Origin: Pseudomonas defluvii
GTDB taxonomy: Bacteria; Pseudomonadota; Gammaproteobacteria; Pseudomonadales; Pseudomonadaceae
DNA: 64,000 nucleotides
Direction: 5' to 3'
Assembly (NCBI RefSeq): GCF_001695625.1
Contig: NZ_MBPN01000008.1
Span: 1 to 64,000, forward strand
In this document: positions 25,782 through 35,252 of the stretch, in pieces
How the letters are laid out: each line of letters begins with the position of its first letter
Position numbering within the stretch: position 1 is the first letter of the stretch
Translations under genes and position numbers: made by a program
The notes under the pieces: model-generated
Databases searched by the model: none
The model's input: the letters and a program-made list of their open reading frames with translations, nothing else
What the model was told of the DNA's origin: nothing

Positions 25782-25882
25782 AGCGACGGCGCTAGGGTAC
25801 TTATGCGACTGGCCAGCAACGTATGGTCACGCGCCGACCGGTCTCGCCGGTTCGTCTGTTCCAATGGCTTGGGAATATTCCA

Positions 25883-27298
<1,416 letters not shown>

Positions 27299-27311
27299 GG
27301 AATACGAAAAA

Positions 27312-29120
27312 ATGTCCAAGAAAATTCATGTAACCGACACGATCCTGCGTGACGCCCACCAGTCCCTGCTGGCAACCCGCATGCGCACCGAAGACATGCT
27401 GCCCATCTGCGACAAGCTCGACAAAGTCGGCTACTGGTCGCTGGAAGTCTGGGGTGGCGCGACGTTTGACGCCTGCGTACGTTTCCTCAAGGAAGACCCG
27501 TGGGAGCGTCTGCGCAAGTTGCGTGCGGCACTGCCGAACACCCGCCTGCAAATGCTTCTGCGCGGGCAGAACCTGCTCGGCTACCGGCACTACAGCGATG
27601 ACGTGGTCAAGGCGTTCGTGGCCAAGGCAGCTGTCAACGGCATCGACGTCTTCCGCATCTTTGACGCCATGAACGACGTGCGCAACCTGCGCGTTGCCAT
27701 TGAAGCGGTCAAGGCCTCCGGCAAGCACGCCCAGGGCACCATTGCCTACACCACCAGCCCGGTACACACCATCGACGCATTCGTGGCCCAGGCCAAGCAG
27801 ATGGAAGCCATGGGCTGCGACTCGATCGCGATCAAGGACATGGCCGGCCTGCTGACCCCGTATGCCACCGGTGAGCTGGTCAAGGCATTGAAGGCCGAGC
27901 AGTCGCTGCCGGTGTTCATCCACTCCCACGACACCGCTGGTTTGGCCGCGATGTGCCAACTCAAGGCCATCGAAAACGGTGCCGACCATATCGACACCGC
28001 GATCTCCAGCTTCGCCTGGGGCACCAGCCACCCGGGTACCGAGTCGATGGTTGCCGCGCTCAAGGGCAGCGAATTCGACACCGGCCTGGACCTGGAGCTG
28101 CTGCAGGAAATCGGCCTGTACTTCTACGCCGTGCGCAAGAAGTATCACCAGTTTGAAAGCGAGTTCACCGCCGTTGACACCCGTGTGCAGGTCAACCAGG
28201 TACCAGGCGGGATGATTTCCAACCTGGCCAACCAGCTCAAGGAGCAGGGCGCGCTGCATCGCATGAACGAAGTGCTGGCCGAAATTCCTCGGGTGCGTGA
28301 AGACCTCGGCTTCCCACCGCTGGTTACGCCGACCTCGCAGATCGTCGGTACCCAGGCGTTCTTCAACGTCCTCGCGGGCGAGCGCTACAAGACCATCACC
28401 AACGAAGTGAAGCTGTACCTGCAAGGTGGTTATGGCAAGGCGCCGGGCGTGGTCAACGACCAACTGCGTCGTCAGGCGATTGGCAGCGAAGAAGTAATCG
28501 ACGTGCGTCCGGCTGACCTGCTCAAGCCAGAGATGGCCAAGCTGCGTTCGGACATCGGCAACCTGGCCAAGTCTGAAGAAGATGTACTGACTTTCGCCAT
28601 GTTCCCGGACATTGGCCGCAAGTTCCTCGAAGAGCGCGATGCCGGCACCCTGACCCCTGAAGTGCTGCTGCCGATTCCGGAAGCCGGTGCCGTGGGCTCG
28701 GCCGGTGGTGAAGGCGTCCCGACTGAGTTCGTCATTGATGTTCACGGTGAGACCTACCGCGTCGATATCACCGGTGTTGGCGTCAAGTCCGAAGGCAAGC
28801 GTCACTTCTACCTGTCCATCGACGGCATGCCGGAAGAAGTGGTGTTCGAGCCGCTCAACGAGTTCGTCGGCGGTAGCGGCAGCAAGCGCAAGCAGGCCAG
28901 CGAGCCAGGGCATGTCAGCACCACCATGCCGGGCAACATCGTCGATGTGCTGGTCAAGGAAGGCGACACGGTGAAAGCCGGCCAGGCCGTGCTGATCACC
29001 GAAGCGATGAAGATGGAGACCGAAGTGCAGTCGGCCATCGCCGGTAAAGTTGTCGCTATCCACGTCGCCAAGGGCGACCGGGTCAACCCGGGCGAGATCC
29101 TGATCGAGATCGAGGGCTGA
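27312..29120 (+). CDS. oadA: Pyruvate carboxylase subunit B (OadA-type carboxyltransferase with biotin domain)
   Basis: 602-aa carboxyltransferase subunit. The N-terminal DRE-TIM-barrel domain (about 4-300) has DTILRDAHQSLLATRMR and the metal-binding HSHDTAG region; a PYC_OADA domain follows; the C-terminal biotinyl domain has EAMKMETE with the biotinylated Lys567. The start at 27312 has the site GAGGAA. Despite the name OadA, no membrane beta or gamma subunit is present, so pyruvate carboxylation rather than sodium-pumping oxaloacetate decarboxylation is expected. Two hairpins follow the stop. Confidence 0.93.
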   Translation: MSKKIHVTDTILRDAHQSLLATRMRTEDMLPICDKLDKVGYWSLEVWGGATFDACVRFLKEDPWERLRKLRAALPNTRLQMLLRGQNLLGYRHYSDDVVKAFVAKAAVNGIDVFRIFDAMNDVRNLRVAIEAVKASGKHAQGTIAYTTSPVHTIDAFVAQAKQMEAMGCDSIAIKDMAGLLTPYATGELVKALKAEQSLPVFIHSHDTAGLAAMCQLKAIENGADHIDTAISSFAWGTSHPGTESMVAALKGSEFDTGLDLELLQEIGLYFYAVRKKYHQFESEFTAVDTRVQVNQVPGGMISNLANQLKEQGALHRMNEVLAEIPRVREDLGFPPLVTPTSQIVGTQAFFNVLAGERYKTITNEVKLYLQGGYGKAPGVVNDQLRRQAIGSEEVIDVRPADLLKPEMAKLRSDIGNLAKSEEDVLTFAMFPDIGRKFLEERDAGTLTPEVLLPIPEAGAVGSAGGEGVPTEFVIDVHGETYRVDITGVGVKSEGKRHFYLSIDGMPEEVVFEPLNEFVGGSGSKRKQASEPGHVSTTMPGNIVDVLVKEGDTVKAGQAVLITEAMKMETEVQSAIAGKVVAIHVAKGDRVNPGEILIEIEG

Positions 29121-29131
29121 AACAGCCCTCG
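29111..29131 (+). other. Hairpin at the oadA stop codon
   Basis: Arms CGAGGGCTG and CAGCCCTCG (9 bp, 3-base loop) span the TGA stop of oadA. No T-run; it may help protect the 3' end of the mRNA upstream of the terminator. Confidence 0.45.
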
Positions 29132-29151
29132 GTAGTAAACGGTTAACCTCT

Positions 29152-29177
29152 GGGGGGCATATGCCCCCCTTTTTTTA
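29152..29177 (+). terminator. Rho-independent terminator of pycA-oadA
   Basis: Palindrome GGGGGGCATATGCCCCCC (29152-29169) followed by a run of eight T. The pycA-oadA transcript ends here. On the minus strand there is no T-run. Confidence 0.9.
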
Positions 29178-29199
29178 TGCGCGATTTGGCGATGCGGCG

Positions 29200-30021
29200 T
29201 CAGTGCCGATAGCCTTTGCCGTAGTGCCGTTCCAGGCGCACCTGGAGCAACTCCAGGGCAAACGACAGCAGCCAGTAGATGGCGGCTGCAGTGGTCAGCA
29301 TTTCCAGGTAGCGGTAGCTGGAGCGGCCATAGGACTGCGCCAGAAACATCACTTCCCAGACCCCCATCACCGAAATCAGCGACGAATCCTTGAGCATGGA
29401 AATGAACTGGTTGGCGCTTGGCGGAATGATCGTACGCATGGCCTGGGGCAGGGTGATGTGCCAGAAAATTGCCCGTGGGCGCATCCCCAGGGCCATGGCC
29501 GCCTGCCGCTGGCCGGGCGCCACGCCAATGATACCGGCTCGGAAAATTTCACTCAGGTAGGCACCGTAGTTCAACGACAAGGCAATGATCCCGGCGCTGA
29601 TCGCACCAGGTACAACGCCAATTTGCGGCAGGCCCAGGTAGATCAAGAGGATCTGGATCAGCAGCGGCGTGCCGCGAAAGAACGAGGTGTAGAAGCTGGC
29701 GATGCCCAAGGCGACAGCGCTGTTCGACAGGCGCGCCAGCGCCGCAGCGAAACCCAGTATCACCGAGCTGAGCATCGAGCACAGGCAAAGGAACAGGGTC
29801 AGTGCTGCGCCTTGCAGGAAACCATTCGGTGCCAGGTGCAGCCCGAGCAGGTTAGGCAGCTTGTCGAGGATGATCGAAAACTTCAGGTCGAAGCTCAGAA
29901 AGAACCCGACGAACATCACGAACAACGCTGCCCACGTCAGGTAAAGGCGCGTGCGAAAACCGAACAGGCGCTGGCCCAGCGTGCGCGTAGCCTGGCTGGG
30001 CGGTGGCTGATAGGCACTCAT
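29200..30021 (-). CDS. Polar amino acid ABC transporter permease (HisM/GlnP type)
   Basis: 273-aa inner-membrane permease. One early membrane segment (about 29-50) is followed by a binding-protein-dependent transport domain with the EAA loop EIFRAGIIGVAPGQRQAAMALG (about 159-180). Its start overlaps the stop of the binding-protein gene (ATGA), so translation is coupled. There is no ATP-binding subunit and no second permease next to it, so it must homodimerise and borrow an ATPase, or the ATPase gene lies elsewhere. Substrate: an amino acid, judged by family only; the divergent mmuM gene hints at a methionine-related compound. Confidence 0.86.
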   Translation of the reverse strand: MSAYQPPPSQATRTLGQRLFGFRTRLYLTWAALFVMFVGFFLSFDLKFSIILDKLPNLLGLHLAPNGFLQGAALTLFLCLCSMLSSVILGFAAALARLSNSAVALGIASFYTSFFRGTPLLIQILLIYLGLPQIGVVPGAISAGIIALSLNYGAYLSEIFRAGIIGVAPGQRQAAMALGMRPRAIFWHITLPQAMRTIIPPSANQFISMLKDSSLISVMGVWEVMFLAQSYGRSSYRYLEMLTTAAAIYWLLSFALELLQVRLERHYGKGYRH

Positions 30022-30839
30022 TTACTGATATCGGCGCCGATCCACTTCTGCGACAGGCGGCTCAGGGTGCCGTCCTGTTTCAGCTCGGCGAACACTTGCT
30101 GAACCTTGGCATTCCAGGCCGCATCACCTTTCTCGATGGCCACCGAGTTAGGTTCTTCATACAGCGCCTGGCCGGCCAGTTTGAAGCGCGCATCCTGATT
30201 CAGGCGCGGCTGGGCGGTGACCAGGTTGGTGAGGATCGCATCGAGGCGCACGCCGGCACCCAGGCCCAGATCCTGAAAGGCCACGTTGTCGGTGTCATAG
30301 GGGGCGATCTGGACGTTCTCGAACGGGTAGTCCAGCGCCTTGTCTTCCGCGCCTTCAATGACGAGGTTCTTGTTCAGGTAGCTTTCGTAGCTGGAGGCGC
30401 TGGTCAGGCCGACTTTCAGGCCGCTGAGGTCTTTAGCGCCGTGAATACGGTCATCCTTGGCGTTGACCACGATGACGGCAGGCGAAGCGTAGTACTCCAC
30501 CGGGAAGTCGAAGACCTGGGCGCGAGCCTTGCTCGGCGTCATCGAGCAGATGCAGATATCGTATCGACCGCTCCAGCGACCGGCGGCGATCACGTCCCAG
30601 GATGGGGTTTCCAGGCGCAGTTTGACACCGAGTTTTTCGGCTACGGCCTTCGCCACATCGACATCGAAGCCGTCCAGCTGGTTCTGCTCGTTGAGGAAAG
30701 AGAATGGCGGGTAGCTTTCCATCAGCACGCCGACCAGTTCCTTGCGTTCTTCCACGCGTTGCAGCGTTGCCCCCGCCAGGGCTTGGGTGGTCACACTCAG
30801 TGCCAGCAGGCTGGCGCCCAACAAGGTGGAAAAACGCAT
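30018..30839 (-). CDS. Periplasmic amino acid-binding protein (family 3)
   Basis: 273-aa solute-binding protein with a signal peptide (1-22, cut after TQALA) and the family 3 signature DGFDVDVAKAVAEKLGVKLRLETPSWD near residues 57-81. It presents an amino acid to the permease encoded immediately downstream. It is preceded by an A/T-rich divergent promoter region shared with mmuM. The glycine/acidic pocket residues do not tell me the ligand. The mature protein has two cysteines close together (DICICSM). Confidence 0.86.
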   Translation of the reverse strand: MRFSTLLGASLLALSVTTQALAGATLQRVEERKELVGVLMESYPPFSFLNEQNQLDGFDVDVAKAVAEKLGVKLRLETPSWDVIAAGRWSGRYDICICSMTPSKARAQVFDFPVEYYASPAVIVVNAKDDRIHGAKDLSGLKVGLTSASSYESYLNKNLVIEGAEDKALDYPFENVQIAPYDTDNVAFQDLGLGAGVRLDAILTNLVTAQPRLNQDARFKLAGQALYEEPNSVAIEKGDAAWNAKVQQVFAELKQDGTLSRLSQKWIGADISK

Positions 30840-30949
30840 GGAAAATCACCTGAAAAAAGAGTTGTTAAATTGAATGTCCGGCGTATTAAATAGTTATAAA
30901 AAAAACTCTACTAGTAAGTTTTATTTATATTCATAGAAGTGGACGTTAT
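30840..30949. promoter_or_regulatory. A/T-rich divergent promoter region, binding protein / mmuM
   Basis: 110 bases between divergent genes, with runs of A and T unlike the surrounding GC-rich sequence (for example 30885-30925). Promoters for both directions must lie here, but I cannot assign boxes or a regulator. No MetJ- or MetR-type site is clear to me. Confidence 0.45.
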
Positions 30950-31849
30950 ATGGGTGAAAGTGCGGTGGTGATTCTCGATGGTGGCATGGGCCGTGAGCTG
31001 CAGCGCCGTGGCGCGCCCTTTCGGCAACCGGAATGGTCGGCGCTGGCCTTGAGTGAGGCCCCGGAGGCTGTGGTGGCCGTGCACGCGGCCTACATCGAAA
31101 GCGGGGCGCGGGTCATTACCAGCAACAGCTATGCCGTGGTGCCATTCCACATCGGCGAGGCCCGCTTTGCCGCTGAAGGGCGGGCCTTGGCCTCGACCGC
31201 CGGGCAACTGGCCCGCGCTGCTGCGGACGCCAGTGGTCAGCCGGTACGGGTTGCCGGTTCATTGCCACCCCTGTTCGGCTCGTACCGTCCCGACCTGTTC
31301 GATGCCGCTCGGGTCAGCGAAGTCCTGACGCCGTTGGTTGAAGGTCTGGCTGAGCATGTCGACCTGTGGTTGGCCGAGACCCAGAGCTCCATCGTCGAAG
31401 CGCGGGCCATTCGTACCGGCCTGCCCAACGATGGCAAGCCGTTCTGGCTGTCCTTCACCCTGCAGGACGACGATGTCGATGACCTGCCGCGTTTGCGCTC
31501 TGGTGAGCCCGTCAGTGAGGCCGCCGAAGTGGCCGCACAGCTGGGTGTGCAGACCTTGCTGTTCAACTGCAGCCAGCCGGAAGTCATCGGCGCGGCTATC
31601 GATGCCGCACGCGAAACCTTCGAGCGGTTGGGTGTACAGATTGCCATCGGCGCCTACGCCAATGCGTTCCCGCCGCAACCCAAGGACGCTACCGCCAACG
31701 ATGGGCTGGACGAGCTACGCGAAGACCTTGATCCGCCGGGCTACCTGCACTGGGCCGAAAATTGGCGTCAGCGCGGTGCAAGCCACCTGGGTGGTTGCTG
31801 TGGCATTGGCCCGGAGCACATAGCCGTCCTGGCGCAACGCCTGCGCTGA
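30950..31849 (+). CDS. mmuM: Homocysteine S-methyltransferase family protein
   Basis: 299-aa cytoplasmic methyltransferase that makes methionine from homocysteine, typically with S-methylmethionine as donor. The zinc-binding cysteines of the family are present: Cys207 in LLFNCSQPE and Cys283-Cys284 in LGGCCGIGP. The N-terminal LDGGMGRELQRRG is also characteristic. Divergent from an amino-acid ABC transporter, which could import the methyl donor; this is inference from context. Convergent with a GNAT gene, only 4 bases apart. Confidence 0.9.
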   Translation: MGESAVVILDGGMGRELQRRGAPFRQPEWSALALSEAPEAVVAVHAAYIESGARVITSNSYAVVPFHIGEARFAAEGRALASTAGQLARAAADASGQPVRVAGSLPPLFGSYRPDLFDAARVSEVLTPLVEGLAEHVDLWLAETQSSIVEARAIRTGLPNDGKPFWLSFTLQDDDVDDLPRLRSGEPVSEAAEVAAQLGVQTLLFNCSQPEVIGAAIDAARETFERLGVQIAIGAYANAFPPQPKDATANDGLDELREDLDPPGYLHWAENWRQRGASHLGGCCGIGPEHIAVLAQRLR

Positions 31850-31853
31850 TCCT

Positions 31854-32528
31854 TCAGGCGGATTCGCGACACGCCTCCAGCGTTCTGAGCTGACCGTCAG
31901 GGCGCTGGTTTTCTGCCGCGAGCCAGCGCTCGAAACCGGCAGCGATGGCAGGCCATTCATCGTCGGTGATCGAGTACCAGGCCGTATCGCGGTTCTGCCC
32001 CTTGATCACCATATGCTTGCGAAACAGCCCTTCATAGTGGAAGCCGAAGCGTTCAGCCGCCCGTTTGGAACGGCTATTGGCGTCGTTGCACTTCCATTCC
32101 AGGCGGCGGTTTCCCAGCTCAAAGGCCAGCTTGCCCAGCAGGTAGATGGCTTCGCTACCTTTCGGCGTGCGCTGCATGGCGGCGCCGAAGGCGACATGGC
32201 CAATCTCGATACGACCGTGTGCTGGCACTATCGACATCAGGCTGAGAATGCCCTGGGCCTGGCCGTTGTGCAGGTCAATGACGGTGTAGAACAACGGGTC
32301 ACTGGTGGCGGCATTACTGTCGAGCCAGTGGTCGAACGCTTCACGCTCCTCGAAAGGGCCGTAGGGCAGGTAGCTCCATAGCGCAGCGTCAGCATCGGGG
32401 CCATTGAACACTTCCCAGAGGTCGTCACGGTGCTGGCGCGGGTTGAGTTTCTCCAGGCGGATGAAACGCCCGGTCAACGGGGTGGCGGGTGGCAGTTTGG
32501 CGGGGTGCCAGTTCAGCAGAGTGTTCAT
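31854..32528 (-). CDS. GNAT N-acetyltransferase, RimJ/RimL type
   Basis: 224-aa acetyl-CoA-dependent acetyltransferase of the Acetyltransf_3 (RimJ/RimL) group. Conserved features are GRFIRLEKLNPRQHRDDL near the start, EIGHVAFGAAMQRTPKGSEA with the acetyl-CoA loop around residues 107-126, and RLEWKCNDANSRSKRAAERFGFHYEG near 140-166. Substrate may be a ribosomal or other protein N-terminus, or a small amine. Last gene of a minus-strand set paiB - GNAT - GNAT with gaps of 11 and 16 bases, so probably one operon. Confidence 0.85.
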   Translation of the reverse strand: MNTLLNWHPAKLPPATPLTGRFIRLEKLNPRQHRDDLWEVFNGPDADAALWSYLPYGPFEEREAFDHWLDSNAATSDPLFYTVIDLHNGQAQGILSLMSIVPAHGRIEIGHVAFGAAMQRTPKGSEAIYLLGKLAFELGNRRLEWKCNDANSRSKRAAERFGFHYEGLFRKHMVIKGQNRDTAWYSITDDEWPAIAAGFERWLAAENQRPDGQLRTLEACRESA

Positions 32529-32544
32529 GGGACGGCTCCTCGAA

Positions 32545-32991
32545 TTACAACAGTTTGCGGAACTGAATGAAGCCCGGACGTTCGGCCAACTGCTCGTAGA
32601 GAGCGATGGCGGTGGTGTTGGTCTCGTGGGTCAGCCAGTGGACCTTGGCGCATCCCGCAGCGCTGGCAGTCGCGTAGACGAACTCGATCAACTGCCGACC
32701 AATGCCCAGGCCACGGTGCTCCTGAGTGACCAGCAGGTCTTGCAGGTAGCATGAGTTTTCCGTGGTCCAACAGGAACGATGATAGATCCAATGAACCATG
32801 CCCACGGCCTTGCCGTCGACCCAGGCCAGGGCTGCATTAATGGGTTCGGCGGGGTCGAGCATGCGTTGCCAGGTCACTGCGCTGACCTGCTCATCAATCT
32901 GGGTTTCGTAGAAACGCTGGTAGGCCTGCCACAGGGGCAGCCAGGCGCTATGGTCGTCGGCTTCGACCGGGCGGATCTGTACGGTGGGCAT
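32545..32991 (-). CDS. GNAT N-acetyltransferase
   Basis: 148-aa single-domain GNAT enzyme. The acetyl-CoA-binding motif A is clear in LQDLLVTQEHRGLGIGRQLIEFVYATA (about residues 83-109, with R-G-L-G-I-G). The C-terminal YEQLAERPGFIQFRK is typical. Because the upstream partner is a PaiB homologue, and PaiA of Bacillus is a GNAT polyamine acetyltransferase, a polyamine or small amine substrate is possible, but the sequence alone does not show it. Middle gene of the presumed operon. Confidence 0.85.
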   Translation of the reverse strand: MPTVQIRPVEADDHSAWLPLWQAYQRFYETQIDEQVSAVTWQRMLDPAEPINAALAWVDGKAVGMVHWIYHRSCWTTENSCYLQDLLVTQEHRGLGIGRQLIEFVYATASAAGCAKVHWLTHETNTTAIALYEQLAERPGFIQFRKLL

Positions 32992-33002
32992 TTCAGGCTC
33001 CT

Positions 33003-33632
33003 TCAGGGTTGGCGCATCAGGGCGGCCAATTGGTTGTCCAGTGGGTCTGGGCTTTCGCTCAGGCCTTTGCGTACGCCTTCAATGTCGGCGCTGTTGCGGT
33101 TCTGGCTGGTCTTGCGTTTGCCTTGCAAGCGCTCAATCGGCAGGGCGAAGCCGACAATCGCTTTGAGCATGCCGTTGATATAGTCGACGGGCGCGTCGTC
33201 GATCGACCAGGGCTGTGGGCGGCCACGCTCATGGCGCTCACTGAGGCTGTCGAGCAATGAGTGCAAGCGTTGCGGGTCGTCAAACACCTCGGCGCAGCCG
33301 TAGGCATGCACCGCCAGGTAATTCCAGGTGGGTACGGCTTTACCGTCCACGGCTTTGCTTGGGTAGAAGGTTGGGCTGACATAGGCGTCGGCTCCCGCGA
33401 AGATCAGCAGCGCTTCGCTGCCAGTGGCCAAGTCCTGCCACTGGGGGTTGGCTTTGGCCAGATGCCCGTAGAGTGTGCCGTTAGGGCCTTCGTCGCGTTT
33501 CAATAGCAACGGCAGGTGGCTCGCCTGCAAGCCCTGCTGGCCGTGTGTGACAAGAACGGCAAGGCGGGTCTGTTCGATTTGCTGGTGCAGGCTGTCGAGA
33601 TCGGTGTCCCGGAACGCACTGGGTATATACAT
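33003..33632 (-). CDS. PaiB-like FMN-binding transcriptional regulator family protein
   Basis: 209-aa PaiB/FMN-binding split-barrel protein. The motifs MYIPSAFRD at the start, GHLAKANPQW (about 75-84), SPTFYPSK (about 106-113) and VPTWNYLAVHAYG (about 120-132) are diagnostic. In Bacillus the pai genes repress sporulation and protease genes and pair PaiB with the acetyltransferase PaiA. The start at 33632 gives the family N-terminus. It heads an apparent operon with two GNAT genes and is divergent from a MocR regulator; an inverted repeat between them is a likely operator. Confidence 0.86.
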   Translation of the reverse strand: MYIPSAFRDTDLDSLHQQIEQTRLAVLVTHGQQGLQASHLPLLLKRDEGPNGTLYGHLAKANPQWQDLATGSEALLIFAGADAYVSPTFYPSKAVDGKAVPTWNYLAVHAYGCAEVFDDPQRLHSLLDSLSERHERGRPQPWSIDDAPVDYINGMLKAIVGFALPIERLQGKRKTSQNRNSADIEGVRKGLSESPDPLDNQLAALMRQP

Positions 33633-33671
33633 GGCGATAGTCCTTGGCGAATGCAGCCATCCTAGGCAGGC

Positions 33672-33720
33672 TATTGGCCTATGGTAAGAGCCATTCACTA
33701 TCGATTTTATAGGTCCAATA
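33672..33720. promoter_or_regulatory. Inverted repeat between paiB-like and MocR genes
   Basis: TATTGGCCTAT (33672-33682) and ATAGGTCCAATA (33709-33720) are reverse complements apart from one extra base, with a 26-base spacer. The right arm ends 2 bases before the GTG of the MocR gene. Candidate operator for the MocR regulator acting on itself and on the paiB operon. Confidence 0.5.
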
Positions 33721-33722
33721 CC

Positions 33723-35252
33723 GTGCGCGAGCAGCCCCTGTCATTGCCCTTTGATCCAACGGGTATCGTACTTGATCGGCGTCTGGGGTTGAGTCGCCAG
33801 TTGTATCAAGTCTTGCGTGCCAGAGTGCTGGATGGGCGACTGGGCAGCGGTACACGTTTGCCGGCCAGTCGCGACCTGGCCAAGGCATTGGCGCTGTCGC
33901 GCAACAGTGTGGTGCGTGCCTATGACCAGCTTTACGCCGAAGGTTTTATTGAAAGCCGGGTAGGGGACGGCACCTATGTTGCTCAGTTGCCAAAACTATC
34001 CACAAATATATCCACAGGGTTATCCCGGGGTTTTTCCACAGCCTTATCCACAAAATCGCCAGAAAGCACTGAGCATCTAACCAGTAAAGTTATCCACACC
34101 GGGTCTTTGAGTCGGCTTGAAAAGCATCATTTGCCAGCACCGAAAAGCGGGCCACCGAGGGCATTCCGAGTCGGTGCACCCGCTTTCGATCTATTCCCCT
34201 TCGAGACGTGGGCCAAGCTACAAGCGGGTTTCTGGCGTAAGCCCGATCCGGCCTTGCTCGGTTACGGTGATCCAGCAGGCGAGCCGATTTTGCGCGAACT
34301 GATTGCGACCTACCTGCGTCGTTCGCGGGGGCTTTCCTGCAGCGCTGAACAAATTGTGATCACCAGTGGCGCACAGCAGGCGATCAGCCTTTGTGCACAG
34401 TTGTTGCTGGAGCCTGGCGATGGGGTGGCTGTGGAAAACCCTGGGTACCGGGCTGCCGGGCATGCGTTCGCGCTTGCCGGGGCGCGGGTGTTCGGTGTCG
34501 CGGTAGATAACGAAGGGATGGATTGCGCAGCCTTGTCGGCACTGCCCCAGTGCCGCCTGAGCTACGTGACGCCTTCACACCAGTACCCTACGGGCGTCAC
34601 CATGAGCCTGGCCCGGCGTCTGGAGCTGCTGGCCTGGGCTGAACGCAGCGATGGCTGGATTGTCGAGGACGATTATGACGGCGAATACCGCTACAGCGGT
34701 GCGCCCCTGGCGCCCTTGGCAGCCTTGGACCCACATGGCCGTGTGCTGTATGTCGGTACTTTCGGCAAGATCGCCTTTCCGGCCCTGCGCATGGGTTATC
34801 TGGTCGTGCCGCCGCCATTGGTCGAGGCATTTTCCCGCTGTCGGGCACTGGCGGTGCGGCATTCGGAAATCGGTAATCAGGTGGTGATGGCGCAGTTCAT
34901 GGCACAAGGGCATTTTCAGCGGCATATCCGTCGTATGCGCCGGGCTGCGTTGAGTCGGCGCAATGTGCTCAAGGCGGGGTGGCCTGTGGATATCCCCGGC
35001 TGTGGGGCAATGCCTGAGGTGGCGGCGGGCCTGCATGTCAAAGTCGATGTGGACAACCTGGCACGTGAGCGTGAACTGATCGCCCGCGCGGAGGCCGTCG
35101 GGGTTGAACTGAATCCACTGAGCGATTACTGGCTGGAGGACTCAAGCACCCCTGTGGATAAACGCGCCGGCCTGGTACTGGGCTTTGCTGCGGTGCCTGA
35201 AGCCGCGATCGCCGATGCCTTGGCACGCCTGCGGCGTGCCTGGCGTCGCTGA
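33723..35252 (+). CDS. MocR-type regulator (GntR DNA-binding domain fused to PLP aminotransferase domain)
   Basis: 509-aa fusion: winged HTH (about 15-85, with TRLPASRDLAKALALSRNSVVRAYDQLYAEGF), a linker (about 90-145), and a fold-type I aminotransferase domain. The PLP lysine is Lys349 in GTFGKIAFPALR (Ser replaced by Gly just before it), with DDYDGEYRYSG upstream. MocR proteins sense PLP or amines bound to PLP. I start at GTG 33723 because the ATG at 33681 lies in the inverted repeat that is probably its operator. The DNA coding the linker holds five DnaA-type boxes in a row. The neighbours suggest an amine- or polyamine-related response. Abuts the convergent potF-like gene. Confidence 0.85.
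   Translation: MREQPLSLPFDPTGIVLDRRLGLSRQLYQVLRARVLDGRLGSGTRLPASRDLAKALALSRNSVVRAYDQLYAEGFIESRVGDGTYVAQLPKLSTNISTGLSRGFSTALSTKSPESTEHLTSKVIHTGSLSRLEKHHLPAPKSGPPRAFRVGAPAFDLFPFETWAKLQAGFWRKPDPALLGYGDPAGEPILRELIATYLRRSRGLSCSAEQIVITSGAQQAISLCAQLLLEPGDGVAVENPGYRAAGHAFALAGARVFGVAVDNEGMDCAALSALPQCRLSYVTPSHQYPTGVTMSLARRLELLAWAERSDGWIVEDDYDGEYRYSGAPLAPLAALDPHGRVLYVGTFGKIAFPALRMGYLVVPPPLVEAFSRCRALAVRHSEIGNQVVMAQFMAQGHFQRHIRRMRRAALSRRNVLKAGWPVDIPGCGAMPEVAAGLHVKVDVDNLARERELIARAEAVGVELNPLSDYWLEDSSTPVDKRAGLVLGFAAVPEAAIADALARLRRAWRR
33996..34098 (+). repeat. Array of five DnaA-box-like 9-mers inside the MocR gene
   Basis: CTATCCACA (33996), ATATCCACA (34008), TTTTCCACA (34032), TTATCCACA (34044) and TTATCCACA (34090) occur within 103 bases in the same orientation. 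The last two are the strong consensus box. The DNA codes for residues of the Ser/Thr-rich linker (about 92-126), where protein constraint is low. Further boxes in the same gene are at 34430 (TGTGGAAAA), 35048 (TGTGGACAA) and 35153 (TGTGGATAA). Confidence 0.65.

Noticed and set aside
27312-29120. Sodium-pumping oxaloacetate decarboxylase
   Set aside because: OadA-type subunit is present but there are no beta and gamma membrane subunits; pairing with a biotin carboxylase indicates pyruvate carboxylase.
33681-33722. ATG at 33681 as start of the MocR protein
   Set aside because: It falls inside the left arm of the inverted repeat and the added residues have no counterpart; GTG 33723 fits better.
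33996-34098. DnaA-box arrays as the replication origin itself
   Set aside because: No A/T-rich unwinding region, no dnaA, dnaN or rpmH genes nearby, and the boxes lie inside coding sequence. Titration or regulatory binding is more reasonable.
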